From: Diploscapter coronatus | Taxonomy: Eukaryota > Nematoda > Chromadorea > Rhabditida > Rhabditidae | NCBI GenBank assembly: GCA_964036155.1 | Contig: OZ038422.1 | Span: 23,831,201-23,895,200 of the forward strand | Direction: 5' to 3' | Length of the DNA: 64,000 bases | Shown here: positions 11,421 to 24,976 of the stretch, one piece after another | Position numbering within the stretch: the stretch's first letter is position 1 | How the letters are laid out: every line of letters starts with the position of its first letter | Translations under genes and position numbers: made by a program | Notes under the pieces: generated by a model | Database searches by the model: none | The model's input: the letters and a program-made list of their open reading frames with translations, nothing else | Told to the model about the DNA's origin: nothing

Positions 11421-14245
11421 AATTTTTATTGCATGATTAGGCGTTTTTTATTGTTGAGGAATTGAAATTTTCATCCATTTTTGCTGCCACTATATATTAC
11501 GGTAAATCATCACTAACTGCTACCAACATTTCATTGAAGCGTATCATGAGTTTTGAAAAGGTAATTAGATTTTTTATTCCCATCAACATTCAAATTACTG
11601 CATAAATTCTCCATTTAACTTGATTTTTCGTGTAACCTATATTATTCTTTTTTCAAATCGATAAACCCAATCCATTTTCAACATTTTCTGGAAGCTTTTA
11701 AATTTTTTTAAATGGGTCGATTTTTGCTCATGTTTTCTATTAGTTCCTCGTTATCGATGAGATAGGAGATGGGCTCGTCAAAGATAAAGACTAGGAGACT
11801 AGAAATCCTTCGGACAAGCAAAGGGAATAGGCAGGTGGGTGGCTAACCTTGAAATCTCAAAAGCACCAGAGCCCCTGAGCCTGACTCAAAATGAATGAAT
11901 CTTGCACTTGTCAACTTTTTAGTTTTACCTGTTTTGACACGTCAGTTTCGAATTACTCGGTGCGATATTTCTGGATGCTTATCGATTGGATAGGTTTCAC
12001 GATAGATCATAGACAAAGGAGTTTTTTCACAGGATAATCATCTGTACTTAATAAAGCCAATACTCTTCAAAAATATGCATTTTGACTGAAATTTTTCGAC
12101 GTCATAGTGAAATTCTTAATCTGATCTATTGACTCAATAAGTTACACCGTCGGTCAAATAATAGCGATTTTTCTAGAGGATAATCTCTTGATTTGTTTTT
12201 GATCCATTTTTCTGCAATATTCAGCGAAATATTTCATACAAGCAAATCTTGGCGATTTACAGGCAGTTATACTTATCATTCGATAGAATATGTTTCGCTA
12301 TAGATCATTGATAAAAGAACTATATACTGAGACATTTGAGTGATCAAATCGAATGGAAAAACCAATGAAAACGTAAAATTTTTAAATCTTTTTATCCGGA
12401 AAAAAGTTATAGACTATTGAGAACTTTACCGAAAGTATCTTTTATTTTATGAAATATGTTTTCAAATCTTCTTTGAATATGCAAATATTCTCAATCGATT
12501 GTTTACATTAATATCGAGCTGATATTTTGATCATTCCTAGACTCCAAGAAATTAGCGAGAATCGCGGAATGTGATATGACAATCCCCTCATTTGTCACGT
12601 GGGAAACCAACTTCGCATAAAAATATCCCCGAATTATCCATAATCGTACACCTATTGATTTGATTTGCATCACTGTGACTCTAGAAAAACCTCATCCTAT
12701 CAAACAAATTGGAGTTCAGTTTAAACGTGGTCTAAACAGCCTAAATAAGATTCCGCTTTCTTAGTCTTCAATCTGCATTAGTGCTGATCTAAAAAATAGT
12801 TTTCCTCATCATCAAGAAAAGTGAAGCAGTATTAGAAAAAAAAATCTGCCTTTTATTCTAGATCATAGTTTTCCCTTCTAATAAATTTCTGGCTCACTCA
12901 TTCTCTGTAGTCTACTAATATCAACTTCCTTAATATTTTTCTTTGTTTTCTTAGAAACTCATTTTTAGCTTGTCTACAATTTCGTTGTAAAGCTCACTCG
13001 GGCCATGTTGTAGTTTGAAACACATATTTTCGAGTCTGACCTAAAATCGAACCAATACACAATCCATCTCCTATCTTTCCTCTCCGAGGGGGTAACCCTT
13101 ACCCTCAATTCTTTCGAGAGTTATTGTGAGGGTGTGGAGCAAAGGTGTGTTGCGAATTCTTGTAAAATTCCAATTTATATTTCTTCCAGCCTGTTCTCTT
13201 AGACTACTTCTCAACACACGGGATTTTTCCATGCTTACTCGAGAAATGATCGTTTACCTGCGACTTCTCATCTCACTCGTTGTCTTTATCCCTTCATCCC
13301 ACAGAAATCCCGAGGTATCGTTTTCATAGTCATGTAATCTAAGCCCGTCGCTCTTCCTCAGTACCTAATTTTCCCCTACCCACTTCAGGACTTACCTAGG
13401 TTTTTCGAGGGGTTCTCCACTTTCTTCATACGTTTTTCCTCGTTTCGTTCCGCATTCGTCGCAACTACGAATCTTCGCGAAGACGAGACTCTTTTTGGCA
13501 GTTTTTAACTTTGTAAACCCTATATCTATTTTGTCTTCATTATTTTGTAACTGCAGTATAAAATCTATGAAGTTCTCTATCTTCGTCGCGAAACGTCTTT
13601 TGCTTATATATTTTGGACGAGTTTTGATTGCTTTCAGTACGTTAACTCGAACATTTCAGATCGATCAAGTTTTGAAACGAGAAAAAATCATCTACCTTCG
13701 ACACAAGCCTACATACAAAAATTGTTGCTTACACCCAAGATCGCTTCGTCGGAAAATGCAATGATTTTCGATGGAAATCAGCTGTTGCTTGTGCCTTGAA
13801 GGTAGAGGGTTAATTAGTGCATTTGCCCTAGATTGATTCGAAAATCAATAGTGATATGAACTATTCGACAGAAGTTATAGGGAATTCCATGCAAAACGTT
13901 ATGTTAAAAATATCATAGCTTTGAAAATTCGTATTAAAATGATATTGAACATTCCAAACGGCCGTTATAATTTTATAATAAATAGAATATTGTAAAAGAC
14001 CGGTTATTTGAGACGGAGTAAATGACACTCACTTCTTATATGCTAGAATTAGCCCGTTATTTAGTCGACTTTATGCTATTGTATCATATTCAACGAATGA
14101 GTTAGACGACTATTTGTGCATACGCAACGCACATTTCGCATATTCGAATTTGTGCATCACTTATACTTCGTCTCAAGTCATCGGTCAGTGAAATACGTAT
14201 GAGGCGTGTCAAAATTCGCAACAATATAGCCTTGAACAATTTTAG
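11421..14245. other. non-coding region upstream of the DUF7027-like gene
   Basis: No exon could be supported. A short candidate first exon MSFEK lies at 11546-11560 with a good donor (GTAATT), but its phase (0) does not fit the exon at 14246, which needs one incoming base, so another small exon would be required. Open frames here are low-complexity pyrimidine-strand products. Confidence 0.4.
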
Positions 14246-15214
14246 GAACACGCCTTGTTTTGGATGATGAAGATCCGGGCGAGGATGAGAACAGCTCCTA
14301 CAAATGCTGTCAAGGAAACATTCATGTTAAGGTGATTATTTTGAAAAAAAAAACATGAAAACACAATTAAGTCTGATGCAATTTATTTCTTTCTTGGAAC
14401 TAATTGAAACATACTTGATAAGAGAATATAATCTAAGGATACTTTAGCGAGCCTGTTTCTATACTGGCTGCTCGGCATTGATAGTATGCGTTCTGTCAGC
14501 AGTCTTTATGGTATACGGTATCTATACGGTTAATTGGTGGTTGGATGTCTTTCTGATTATCATAAACACGGTATGAAATTTATTTTTGCACTTTCAGGCC
14601 TACATTACACGAAACATGAAAGAAAGTATCATATCACGAATGCTCATTTCTTGAGCCCAAAATTTTAACCAGATCTTTTCATCTTGACTAATTTAGGTTG
14701 TTGCAATTCTAATGCTTATTGGTTTGTATTACGATAAGGCGGCTCTTCTAATACCTTTTATTGTTTCTGAGGTAAGATAGTTTTTGCCATTTTTAATTAA
14801 AGTTGCATTTTTAGATCGCACAATGTGCATTTTTCTTCATTTTATCGATATACGTTTTATACTACACGTTCAAGATAAAGAACCAAAACCCATATAGGAA
14901 ATTTGGCGAGTTTTAATATACTTTTCAAATACGCTTTATCAAAGCAGAAATCGATGTTGAGAAAAGTTATAAATGATACTTCTTTCACCGGGGAAGAATT
15001 TTCAATATTTTTTTTTCGAAAAATGATGCGGTTGTCTAATTTAATGAACCCTAATTATTTGAAATTTTCAGACCAAATAATAATGTGTATCTCAATATAT
15101 GTCGGCATAATCATATGTTGCGGAGCGATATGGGCCGCCACAAAATGTTATCATTTTCTTCGAAAACGCGAGGCAGGAATGTATTGTACAAGCGAACGTT
15201 GTATGTGGGCTTAA
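14246..15214 (+). CDS. DUF7027/LAPTM-like four-TM membrane protein (5' exon missing)
   Basis: Small membrane protein. Exons 14246-14331, 14448-14570, 14697-14771, 14815-14905 and 15072-15214 keep phase and give about 172 residues. An acidic head (DDEDPGEDE) precedes SSYKCCQGNIHVK, the Cys-Cys-x-G-x-H pattern seen before TM1 in nematode DUF7027/LAPTM4-like proteins. Four hydrophobic segments follow (ACFYTGCSALIVCVLSAVFM, the DVFLIII…LIGLYY stretch, ALLIPFIVSEIAQCAFFFIL and MCISIYVGIIICCGAIW), then a basic tail CYHFLRKRE. LAPTM-type proteins sit in lysosomes or endosomes; that location is family inference. The first exon has no in-frame Met and needs one base from an upstream exon I could not find. 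The last intron (14906-15071) must start with GC (TTTG|GCGAGT) to join KF to DQIIM in frame. I recognise the family from its pattern only. Confidence 0.7.
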
Positions 15215-16406
15215 TTTCCCAACTAACGATGGTTTCAAGTAATAAGATTCAATTAATTTTGCTAATTACCGATTAAATTTATAAAAAATTGTTTGAAATC
15301 GGGGCTGTTCGGAGTTGAAATTTTGGAAACTTCGAAATCGGAATTCCGAACAGTCCTGCTTGAAATCATCAATATTTGTTAGCTCTTTTGCAAAATAATT
15401 TGGAGGTTCCAAAAGAAAAGCTAAATATTGAACTTTTGAATAAAGATCTTCAGATTACTTTTGAAAATTTATATTTTGCCATAATTATTCATGTTTTACT
15501 GATAATTATTCAACATCATCGCCCCTCCTTGACAATGATACTCATCGTTTCTTTCGTGAATATTTTCGCACAAATAAACAACTTTTATGATTTGGAAATT
15601 GCACAATTTATAGCAACGTGAAAATCAAGCTGATCTTCATATAAAGAATGTTTCGTATTTACCGAAACCCCAGTCATTTTCAAAATACCATCCTTTCACA
15701 AATCAAGAATCACTAGAATCAGAATTTCGCCAGATCACTTCCAAATTGAGGTTTCCCGTTTTGACCTTCACTACTCTCTGAAGAAAAAAATTAGGTGAAG
15801 ATAGAAAAGGTTAGAAGAAATGAAGAGCACCATTTAAACAGATTTTTTCGAATAAAACCTTTTATTTTACCAGTAGTCCAATACACCTGACGTGTGAAAA
15901 ATTCGAGTCTGTATTTCAAAAATACGCGCTACGTTTAAACTAAAATATCAACAATAGAAACGAAGTACAGGTTGTTACAACTTCAAAATCATACGAAATC
16001 TAGTTGCTAATCGTTAATCAGTTAATTATCCAAGGGTTTAAGTCTGACCTCACATTTAACTTATCATATAAGAAATTTAAAAATTTACCTAGAAATGAGA
16101 AAATTCATAATCTCCGAAGAAAAATCAAAATTTCTTGAGAATGTGCAAGATTGATTTTGGAGCTCATTTCAGTGAGAAGTTCGAAAAAATGAAAGAATTT
16201 TGAGAATTTCAAAATAGAAAATAATTTCCTTGATTATCGTTTTACACATTTGCTTTCTGTTCACTCTACTTCTAAAATAGACAAGTCAGTAAGCAGAATA
16301 AAATGATAGAAAAAGGAAGACAAAATTAATATAAGAATAAAAAACAAGTTATGTAGAGTTGCGTAGGTCATGTGACTCGGATGACGTGACGACGACGATG
16401 ACCGGC
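15215..16406. other. convergent 3' flanks of the tetraspan gene and idh-2
   Basis: Contains the tiny palindrome at 15301-15359 and a low-confidence 81-codon open frame at 15376-15621 without recognisable similarity. The right part should be the idh-2 3' UTR (minus strand). Nothing else seen. Confidence 0.45.
15301..15359. mobile_element. 59-bp hAT-like palindrome with 8-bp flanking repeat
   Basis: The ends read GGGGCTGTTCGGA and, inverted, GCAGGACTGTTCGGA, close to the CAGGG-type start of many hAT termini. The middle also pairs (GTTGAAATTT…AAACTTCGAA). A perfect 8-bp direct repeat TTGAAATC flanks it at 15293-15300 and 15360-15367, the length hAT elements duplicate. It is extremely short, so it would be a minimal MITE or internal-deletion relic. 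Confidence 0.5.
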
Positions 16407-19400
16407 TTATTTCATGAGCTCCTGGAGTTTCGAGTCGATCGACGACAAGAAGTCCTCCGTCGTCTGGTACATTCCCTTCTCTGCGCCCTGAAAGTAGGAA
16501 TTTTTGAAAATGCTTCAGATAATTCCAAGGTTTTCTGTATCTAGCAATTCATTGAGGATGGCGATCGAGTCAAAAATGCCATTTTTTTAAAAAATATTTC
16601 TCGAGTTTTAGTGGCGCTAGTATTGTAAGAAAACAAGTAATTGCTACTTAGTATTTTACTACTCTCATATTGAATTTTTTCTATATTTTAGTTTCGAAAG
16701 AAACATACTATGTAATAGTCAGTTTATTTCAGAATACTTTCAAGTTTTTTTTTTTTAAATCTTCCTACAAACCTTCTTGGATCCGTGAATGCAGATGGAC
16801 AGATCCTTGGTCATCTTGCCCGATTCGATCGTGTCGATGCACGCCTTCTCGAGGGTCAGAGAGAATCTACAAGGAGAACATTTCAGTAGTATTGCGTTCA
16901 TACAATTGGATCACACAAACAAATAATTTTGAAATATGATAATCGATGCATAGTTATCTTGAAACTTTTCAAAAATTGAGACAAAATCAAACATCTTATG
17001 AAAAATACGATAGCGACTTTCTTAAAACCATAAGGATCGAATGAAGTTTCTTTTTTCATCGAAGCCTATTCTCGAATCATTTCGACGTCAGTTTTCCGAG
17101 TTTTCGAGCAGCATGATAAAACTCACTTCTGCAGCTGATCGTTCTTGTCGAGCACTCCACGGTGGTGGAGTCCTCTCGACCAGGCGAAGATCGAGGCCAC
17201 TGGGTTCGTCGAGGTTGGTCTTCCCTTCTGGTGTTCTCTGAAACATGGAGTTTTTCAACAAAAACGAGTTTTATCATTTCTCAAGATTTCATAGCGGGAA
17301 AAGCTAATTTACTTGAATTAGTTCATCATAAAATCCTTAACTTTAGGCCAAAATAATTCATTTCAGTGATATTTTAACGATTTTCCGAGAGGAAATATTT
17401 ACCTGTAGTGACGAGTGACCGTTCCGTGGGCAGCTTCAGCCTCGATGGTCTTTCCGTCTGAAATTTATTTTCGTAGTTGCCTCAACTCGAACTTAGCCCG
17501 AAAGCTAGTCTTCAACTTAAAGTTTACTTCACAATATTTGTGCTATTTACCTGGGCACATGAGGACAGAGGTCATCAAGCCGAGCGAGCCATAGCCCTGC
17601 GCAATGATGTCAGACTGTACGTCACCATCTGAAATGAAAAACTTCAAAGTGTGTTTCAAAATTTCTCATAATAATTCGAGAATGTGAAAATATACTTTGG
17701 AAACAACTGAAAGAGATGACTTTCCATAAGCGTAATGATAAAATAAATTTTAAATCAATAGTATTTCATCATGGATACTTGAAAATAGTTCGACTTTAGT
17801 CTCTTTAAAATATCAATAGTTTTAATCCGATTAAAATTGCAATAAGTTTTATAAGATTTGATAGAATACGCGAATGAATAGTAACTAATGTTTTCTTCTG
17901 ACGTGGGATCGATATTCTATATTCTATCAAGAATAGAAAATTGCCTACCATAGTTCTTGCAGGCCCAGACCATTCCTCCCGAGCTCTTGAGGACCTGTGC
18001 GACCATGTCATCAATCAGACGGTGCTCGTACCAGATCTTGTTCGCCTCGAACTCCTTGATGTATTGCCTGAAAATGTGCGATAATTAAAACATCGTAATC
18101 TATTATTCTTTCTTCAATTTTCCATATTGTTTCTGAAATTTGTGAGCTTCATATTTTTCCCGCATGAAAACCTTTATCTTGTAAAATATTTCTTATATTT
18201 CATGCTCAAAATTCGCCAGGTCCATAAAATCTCGTTTTTAATCTAGCAGGCAATTGAACAGACGGATTAAATAATCAAAATTCGTGAAACATACTTCTCA
18301 TAGATCTCCTGGAAGATGTCCTTGAACCGTCCGTCGTACCGTTTCAGAATGGTGTTCTTCGTCGACAGGTACATCGGCCACTTCTTCATCAGGGCGTATT
18401 GGAAGCACGAGTGCGCGAAGCCGCGGATGCTCTCAAAATTGAATAATTACTGTTTGGCCGAAATTTTATGCTGCAGGAAAATTGATAGTTTGTCACTTTG
18501 ATGCGACTCGACTTTGCTTCGAGCCTAGATACATTTCGAAAGGCCGTTTCATTTAGGTCTTTGAAATCACATTTTCTTTAAACTCAGATTCTGAAATATG
18601 GATTTGCTAAAGCCTACGAGTGGCCAATGAAATTGATTTTTCCTTCTAGTTGATTCAAAAACGCACCTCATCAGTGTTGTACATGGCCATGCCGACGCCA
18701 CCGGTCTTGGCGAAGTTGAACACGTCGATCGTGTCATTCTGGAAAGAATTATAAACTTTAGGGCATTTGCTAAAAAAAAATCCTGAAAATGTTCTTTTCA
18801 GGGGGATGTAAATTTGTATTGAACTTTGTTCGTTGTTTCGAACGAAAAATATTCAGTTCGAAGTTTAGCTATTTAGAATTATTCGGAATAGCTTACTCCG
18901 CCACCAGGCTTCTGCACGACCAGCTGGAGCTTCGAGCCCTCTGGGATGACGATGTCTGTGGCCTTGTACTGAAAATATTTAATTTTAAAAATGTTTCAAA
19001 AAATTCACTACTCAGACTGAACTTTTATTTCTCAATTCCAGCATACGAAAACGTTCCATAAAACTATTATTAAGAGAAAAAATAGCAGTATTTGCAGAAA
19101 AACTACCTGATCACCGAAAGCATGACGGCCAATGACGATTGGCTGCGTCCAGCCGGGCACCAGACGGGGGATGTTCTTGCAGATGATCGGCTCGCGGAAC
19201 ACCGTTCCTGAAAATCGCCGTATCTTAAAGTGTATGGTTCAAAATTTTTTCATTACAACATGAAACATAAGTTGAATGGTGACATTGATGAATTTTCCTT
19301 GAAAACGATCGAACCGATTTGAAATAATACTCCATGCATACGTTTCAAAGTTGCACTCACTTACTTTCACTCTCCAAATTGGATTAGCTTATTACTTATT

Positions 19401-21002
19401 TATGATATGATAACCATTCTAGTCTTCTTATTTTCTAGTTTCATTCAAAGGGAATCCCTGGTTTCTTTTCAACGCAACTGTTCGAAAGGCTTAGTGACAC
19501 ACACGCAAAAGCGCTGCTGAAGGCCGTGGCAGTGTGACAGATAACAAAATAGTATGGAAAAAGAAAAGAGGAATGAGAGAGAAAGAAAAAAAAACAAAAC
19601 GAGAAAGATAGAGATAAGAAAGATATTCGGAAAAATAGAATCAAGAAAAGAGAGAAGATAGAAATAAAAAATAGAAAAAATCTAGAAACTGAGAAGATGG
19701 ACAATTTCAAGTTGAAGAAAGATCACAGAAAAAGAAGAGGGCGAAAAGAATCAGAAAGCGCCAACAAAATAAGTTCAAGTTTTGTTCAAACAGAAGCAGC
19801 AGTAGTCAGAGCCTTCTCTCTCAATTTTCATGACCGCGCAAAAATGCTCCTTTCAAAAATTCAAAGAATAAAGTTGAAGGAAATCGATAAAAATCTCGAT
19901 TTTCGTGAGAAAATATCGAATTTTCAAAAATTAGTTTCTTTTAAGAACAATTTTAGTTGCCCTTCAAAGAAAAGTCGGCTTGTCAGTCACAAACGTAAAA
20001 ATGAGCGAATGTTCATTTTCTTACACAAAAGGATAACTAGTGATAATTTCGAAGAAAAAAAAACGCTAGAAAAAATACCAACCTCCGAGGATGTTACGGA
20101 TGGTTCCGTTTGGAGAGAGCCACATCTTCTTGAGTTTGTACTCCTCGACTCGCTGCTCGTCCGGAGTGATCGTCGCGCACTTGATGCCCACGTTGTACTT
20201 CAGAATCGCCTTCGCTGCCTCGACGGTCACCTGCAAATGAAATTTTTTTTAATGAATTTTCAACCAAGTTTCAAGATTTCTCAAGTAAAAATTGGTCATT
20301 TTGGAAGTGATCGGTGAGCTTCGAAACCTTTAATCATCGAAAAACTTCTATCTTAAGCGAAACCCCTACTATAGGTTTAGTAACGATGCTTTATTGAAAG
20401 GACTTGAAAAATACAAGTTTCAAAAATTCTCGGATACTGAACGATCCAATGGCTAATTTATCCGTATCAAAATTTCTATATCTACCTCATCATTGGTCTG
20501 GTCTCTGTAGGGCAGGCCCAGATCGAAGTACTTGATATCGATGTCCAAATAAGGCAAGATGAGCTGGAATTAGATCATTTTTAAAATTAGTTTCAAATTT
20601 TTCGAAATCATTAAAAACGCTATAACTCGATGATTATTCGGTGTAGCTTGAGACAAGTTAACAAAGTCACATCCTGACTCGAAAGCTTTTATACGCTTCA
20701 AACTACTCGAGTCAAAATATGAGCTTCTAAAATCAATGCTGCGTCGATTTGCAAATATAACAAAAAACTACCTTCTTCTTGATCTCGTCCCAGATGATGC
20801 GGGTCATTTCGTCACCGTCCAGGTCCACGACTGGATTTTGAACCTTAAAATTAGGAATTTTAGGTGGAATTAAAGATTTTTCTAGTTTTTTTATGTTTAC
20901 CTTGATCTTCTGGGCCGGAGTGGTGGTGGCCAACGTTCTGACGGCATTCTGGGCGGACAGACCGCGAAGCAGAGAAGAGGAGATTGCGAGTGAGCGATGC
21001 AT
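16407..21002 (-). CDS. idh-2: isocitrate dehydrogenase [NADP], mitochondrial
   Basis: Converts isocitrate and NADP+ to 2-oxoglutarate, CO2 and NADPH in the mitochondrial matrix. Fourteen exons, 5' to 3': 20901-21002, 20772-20843, 20486-20563, 20083-20230, 19107-19207, 18897-18968, 18667-18738, 18295-18431, 17949-18067, 17551-17628, 17403-17457, 17127-17237, 16773-16866, 16407-16487. They sum to 1320 nt, 439 residues, close to 452 in human IDH2. The N-terminus [20 protein letters not shown], Ser/Arg-rich without acids, is a typical presequence and separates this from cytosolic IDH-1. Visible marks: [21 protein letters not shown] and [12 protein letters not shown] (the two active-site arginines), [31 protein letters not shown] (metal-binding Asp) and [20 protein letters not shown] (NADP binding). 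All key residues are present. A splice acceptor at 21018-21019, 15 nt before ATG, marks a trans-splice site or 5' UTR intron. The symbol follows the C. elegans orthologue. Confidence 0.96.
19555..19690. repeat. purine-rich low-complexity tract in idh-2 intron 4
   Basis: GAAA/AGA-rich on the + strand, hence pyrimidine-rich on the transcribed (minus) strand. It creates a long spurious open frame just to the right of it. Confidence 0.7.
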
Positions 21003-21016
21003 GACGATATGAATTA

Positions 21017-21020
21017 CCTG
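21017..21020 (-). promoter_or_regulatory. splice acceptor just upstream of idh-2 ATG
   Basis: The minus strand reads AAATTTTCAG then GTAATTCATATCGTC then ATG. Either SL1 trans-splicing or a 5' UTR intron would use it. A strong GTAAGT donor at 22707-22708 (minus) could pair with it, giving a first exon near 22709-22800. Confidence 0.5.
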
Positions 21021-24000
21021 AAAATTTTTGAATTTAAAGAAAAATCGATAAACCTGGAGAACTCGGAATACAAGCAGACCAAATGTGGTAAAATAATAGC
21101 AAGTTTCAAAATAAGTGAGTAAAAAGGAAATACTATAAGAATTCCAGAGATGAAATTTTAAAAATAACAAATATTAGCTATGCTCAAGATTATGAATCAG
21201 AAAGGAATGCAGAAAATTATCTAATCGATTGGTCAATGTCCACCCAAAATTTACAAACAAATGAAAATTTCTAAAATCGATTGGGAAACATTGATATTCT
21301 GCCCGAAAAGAAGAAAGGAAAAATGAAATCATTCTCTTTGCAGAACGTGAAAAGTGCAAATGCGAAAAGAGGAATGAAACTGAGACGGAAAAGAGGCAGA
21401 GAAAAGTCAAACTGCAAAAGACTAGCGATCAAAACGTATGAAATCATGGCTAAATTTAGCCACTTCACATGATATTATTCTAGTTTGGATGTTCACTATT
21501 TCAAAAATCACCAAGTTTCAGGATTTTTCGAATGTTTTTTTAGAAAGTTGTAGGCTATCGAAAATTACACCAGCCATTTTTCGAAAGCTATTCATCAACA
21601 TAAAATGGGGTATTTGCAGGAGGATAAAAATCAATTTTAGGCCCACTATCCCACAAAATTGCAAGTTTCAGCCACTTTTCAAATCGAATTGTTCAAAAGG
21701 GAAGTGTCTATGTCCTTCATTCATACCAAAATCGATATTTTGCCGAATAAAGGCCAAAACGTGAAAGGAAAGAAGATTTGGGCGAAGAAAAGCGAAAAAT
21801 TGATAACGACACAAATTCCAAGTGCCCCGTGTTTTTGAAGGTTACCAAATTTAGCAGATGGGAGAAATAGTGCTTGAAATTTAGAGAGCAAAGATGCCTA
21901 TCTAACATTACACGCGCTTTCATAAAAATGGTGGAATTCAAGAATTAATAGACAAAATTCCAGGCGATTTTCAAATTGCATTTTTTACACAGAAATGAGG
22001 AAAATAGTTCGAAAAATATTCCAGCAGGTATTCTTTTCCTATCTTTCAACATTGGACGAGAAATTTCATTAAAAGTAAAAAATGATAATGATAAAAGTGC
22101 TCCCGGAGTAAAGGTTGGCAACACGAAAATTGTGCAGGAAAAGGGCTTATGCACGAGCAGCTGTCAGAAATAGACTAGAGAAGTAGAGAAGAGAAAGAAC
22201 AAGAGGAAATGGGAGAGACAGAAACAACGTGAAACGAGAGAAAGAGAGAGAGAACGATTAAAGATGGAGAAATACAGAGAAAAAATGCTTATGACGCAGA
22301 GCACTTTTCGTTTTGCAAAGTCGTTTGAAAGAGTTTTCATGAGGAACGAGAGAGAAATAATCACATGGCAAAAAGAAATCGGAGTGAATTTAGGACTGAA
22401 ATCGTCGTGACAGGACGAATTAATTGATCGAAAATGGACAAGAAAAAAACTAGAATATTCTTGAGAGACGAAGGAAAATGAAATTTACAATAAGTTTCAC
22501 ATTTGAAAAATAAGAAGAATTCTGATAAGACAATGCGAAGTACTTCTGGATTTTTCATGAGAAATTAGAAAAAAAAAAATCCTTTATTCTCAAGGGCAGT
22601 TGCGTGTCTAAGCTATTATCTCTTTGAAAAGGAGTAAGAATTTAAAAAGATTGAAACTTACACAAGAATCTAAAAAGATACAGCTTTTAGGATCGAAAAT
22701 GAACTTACGGAAAATCGTAGGAGCACAGAGAGCGATGAGTCGAATGAATGAATGAACGAGAATGCACGTGGAAAATGTACCCAAATCGTCGAGGTGCAAG
22801 TGGTTTTGCGAGTTTCGCGGCTACTTGCTAAAATGAAGAAAGGGGAACGCAAAAATCCGTAATTTTTGAAAGTCGGCGAAATTTATGTGGAAATAACGTT
22901 GATATAAAGAAGAAAAGTAAAACATAACTAAAATATGAACTTTCAAAGCTGAAATAATCTGAAAAGGTGAATTTCACACGTTTCTATCCGAAAGATATGA
23001 GTTCTCGAAAAATTCGAAACATGAGAAACGAAAGAGAACAATTCACTGTGTTAGACACTCTCGTTGAGGTTAATCATGCCCACTTTCGCATATATCAGAC
23101 ATTCCTTGATTGGTCTCAACGATCTTTCGATCTTACAAGAATTGGAATTTATTGCGTTTTTTTTAAGATAAAATAAAACAATTTTTATCATCGCTTGTCA
23201 AAAATTTCATATTTATCAGGATTTTTCGAGTTGCATATCAAATTTTAGATATAGTATTTTTTAAAATTGATATGGACCATCGAAAAAGTATACGGTAAAA
23301 CACAACACTGAATTTGAATTGATTTAAGTTAAAATACGTCAAATCTCTAACGAACATAGTATTTTGAGTCTGATTTGTTTCGAGGATTGATGTCAGACCT
23401 AGGCGGAGCTTAAGCCAGATCTCCAGTGCGCACTCCCCCAGGGCCCAACTCCCATATAAAATCACATTCCGTACCCCTCCCCTAAAATGCCTCATTTTAG
23501 TTGAAATTCTGCCTAGGTCTGATTGGTGTGGTGGGAAACTTTGAACCGGGACCAAGTAAAATAAAATAAATTGGGCAAAAATAGCTTACCGAAATCGAAA
23601 TGAATTGCAACGTTTCAACGACAGAAATAAGAATCAACAAATCACATTTTCAGTTTACTCTTCTTTTAAATTTAGGCTCTGCATGATACAATTTGAAAAG
23701 GAGAGTAAATGACGTTGTGGCAAAACCAAAATACTATAAGAAAAACAAGAAACAATATCGTATCTGTATGTAATTTATATGAAAGACTTACATTACGGGG
23801 GCTAACTAGGAGAAGATATCAATGGCTTGAAGTAAAATGAACAATTGCAAACGCGCAGAGAAAAATGGATGAATCAAAATTAAAGCTCCACTCACTTTTT
23901 CCTGTAGCATTTGAAACGCTTCATTTCGTTTCAAAACACCAATAATCTTGGTAAAATCGTGGAAAGATAAGGCATTTTACGAAATAAGAAAGAAATACTA

Positions 24001-24976
24001 CTGTTAAACATTTCTGAAAGATACCGTAATCTTTAAAAGGCGGAAAAATAAAATTATGATACCTTTGAGAAAATTTTAGCAGTAAGGAGTACATATAATA
24101 ATAAGGGAGAAAATCATCCTACTACCTACTAAATACTCACTACTATTGAACAGGAAAAAACGAAAAATGATACCGTCTGAAAAATTGATAAATAATGAAC
24201 GAATGATAGGATACTGTATATGAGTTGCGCGATCACTGATGAATTTAGATACTTGTATAGGAAGATTGGGAAAAAATAAATTCGTCTGATAGGAAAATTC
24301 ATAAAACATGATATAGGGACGAAGAAATACTTTAGAAACTGGGAAAATCAACGAGAGATTGGTCTCATAAAATTTGTGATCTCTTCATTCTTCAATTAGG
24401 GAAGAGAGTATCTCCTACTCAGTTTGTATGAAACCAACCAATCCCACTTGATCAAAACGAAATTAAAAATGAATCGTACTGATATGATATGACGAAATTG
24501 ATTCAACAAAAATGAAATGAAAACAAACTCGATTAATAAAATTTACGATGAAAAAACCAGCTGCATGTCGTGAAACGATAAAGATCTCTGTTGAAAATTA
24601 ACAAACAATGAAATGAAAACGATACATTTTTACCACATTTTCAAAAATCGTCACGTTTTGTCGAATAGTGAAAATGTGATAATGGAATGTGTTGAAAAAG
24701 TGTACTTCTTTCCAGTTACAGACAAGTGTAATTTAGAATTATTCAAGCGCCGGAAATAAATTGCGTTATGCAACGACGCATATTTTAATGGAAGGGATCT
24801 TTTCTCCTTAAAAACAACGCCCACTATTTTATGCAGCATTGCATGACTCCATTTATCCTCGAAACTTCAATAATGTGAATTACTCTTTGAGGTGATCGGT
24901 TGATTGATTGATTGGTTGCAGTCAGTTAGGAATGAGTTACCAACAGGTGATTGTTGTCCTGTGTTTGGCCTGCGAT
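21021..24976. other. non-coding region upstream of idh-2 and downstream of the USP gene
   Basis: No protein gene supported. It holds a purine-rich GAGA/GAAA run at 22170-22260, a possible idh-2 5' UTR exon ending at 22709 (minus), and a 12-bp inverted repeat (TCAGACCTAGGC, 23393-23404 and 23511-23522) enclosing a GC-rich block in otherwise AT-rich DNA. The remaining open frames are short and low in complexity. Confidence 0.45.

Noticed and set aside
10719..11465. Overlapping open frames after transporter B
   Set aside because: They are translations of the TTATC/pyrimidine cluster in several frames, which is composition and not coding.
11546..11560. MSFEK as first exon of the DUF7027-like gene
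   Set aside because: Good start and donor, but phase 0 does not join the exon at 14246, which needs one incoming base. No linking exon found.
19697..20317. 206-codon open frame on the + strand
   Set aside because: It covers idh-2 exon 4 antisense and a purine-rich intron. It has no family-like sequence and arises from low complexity.
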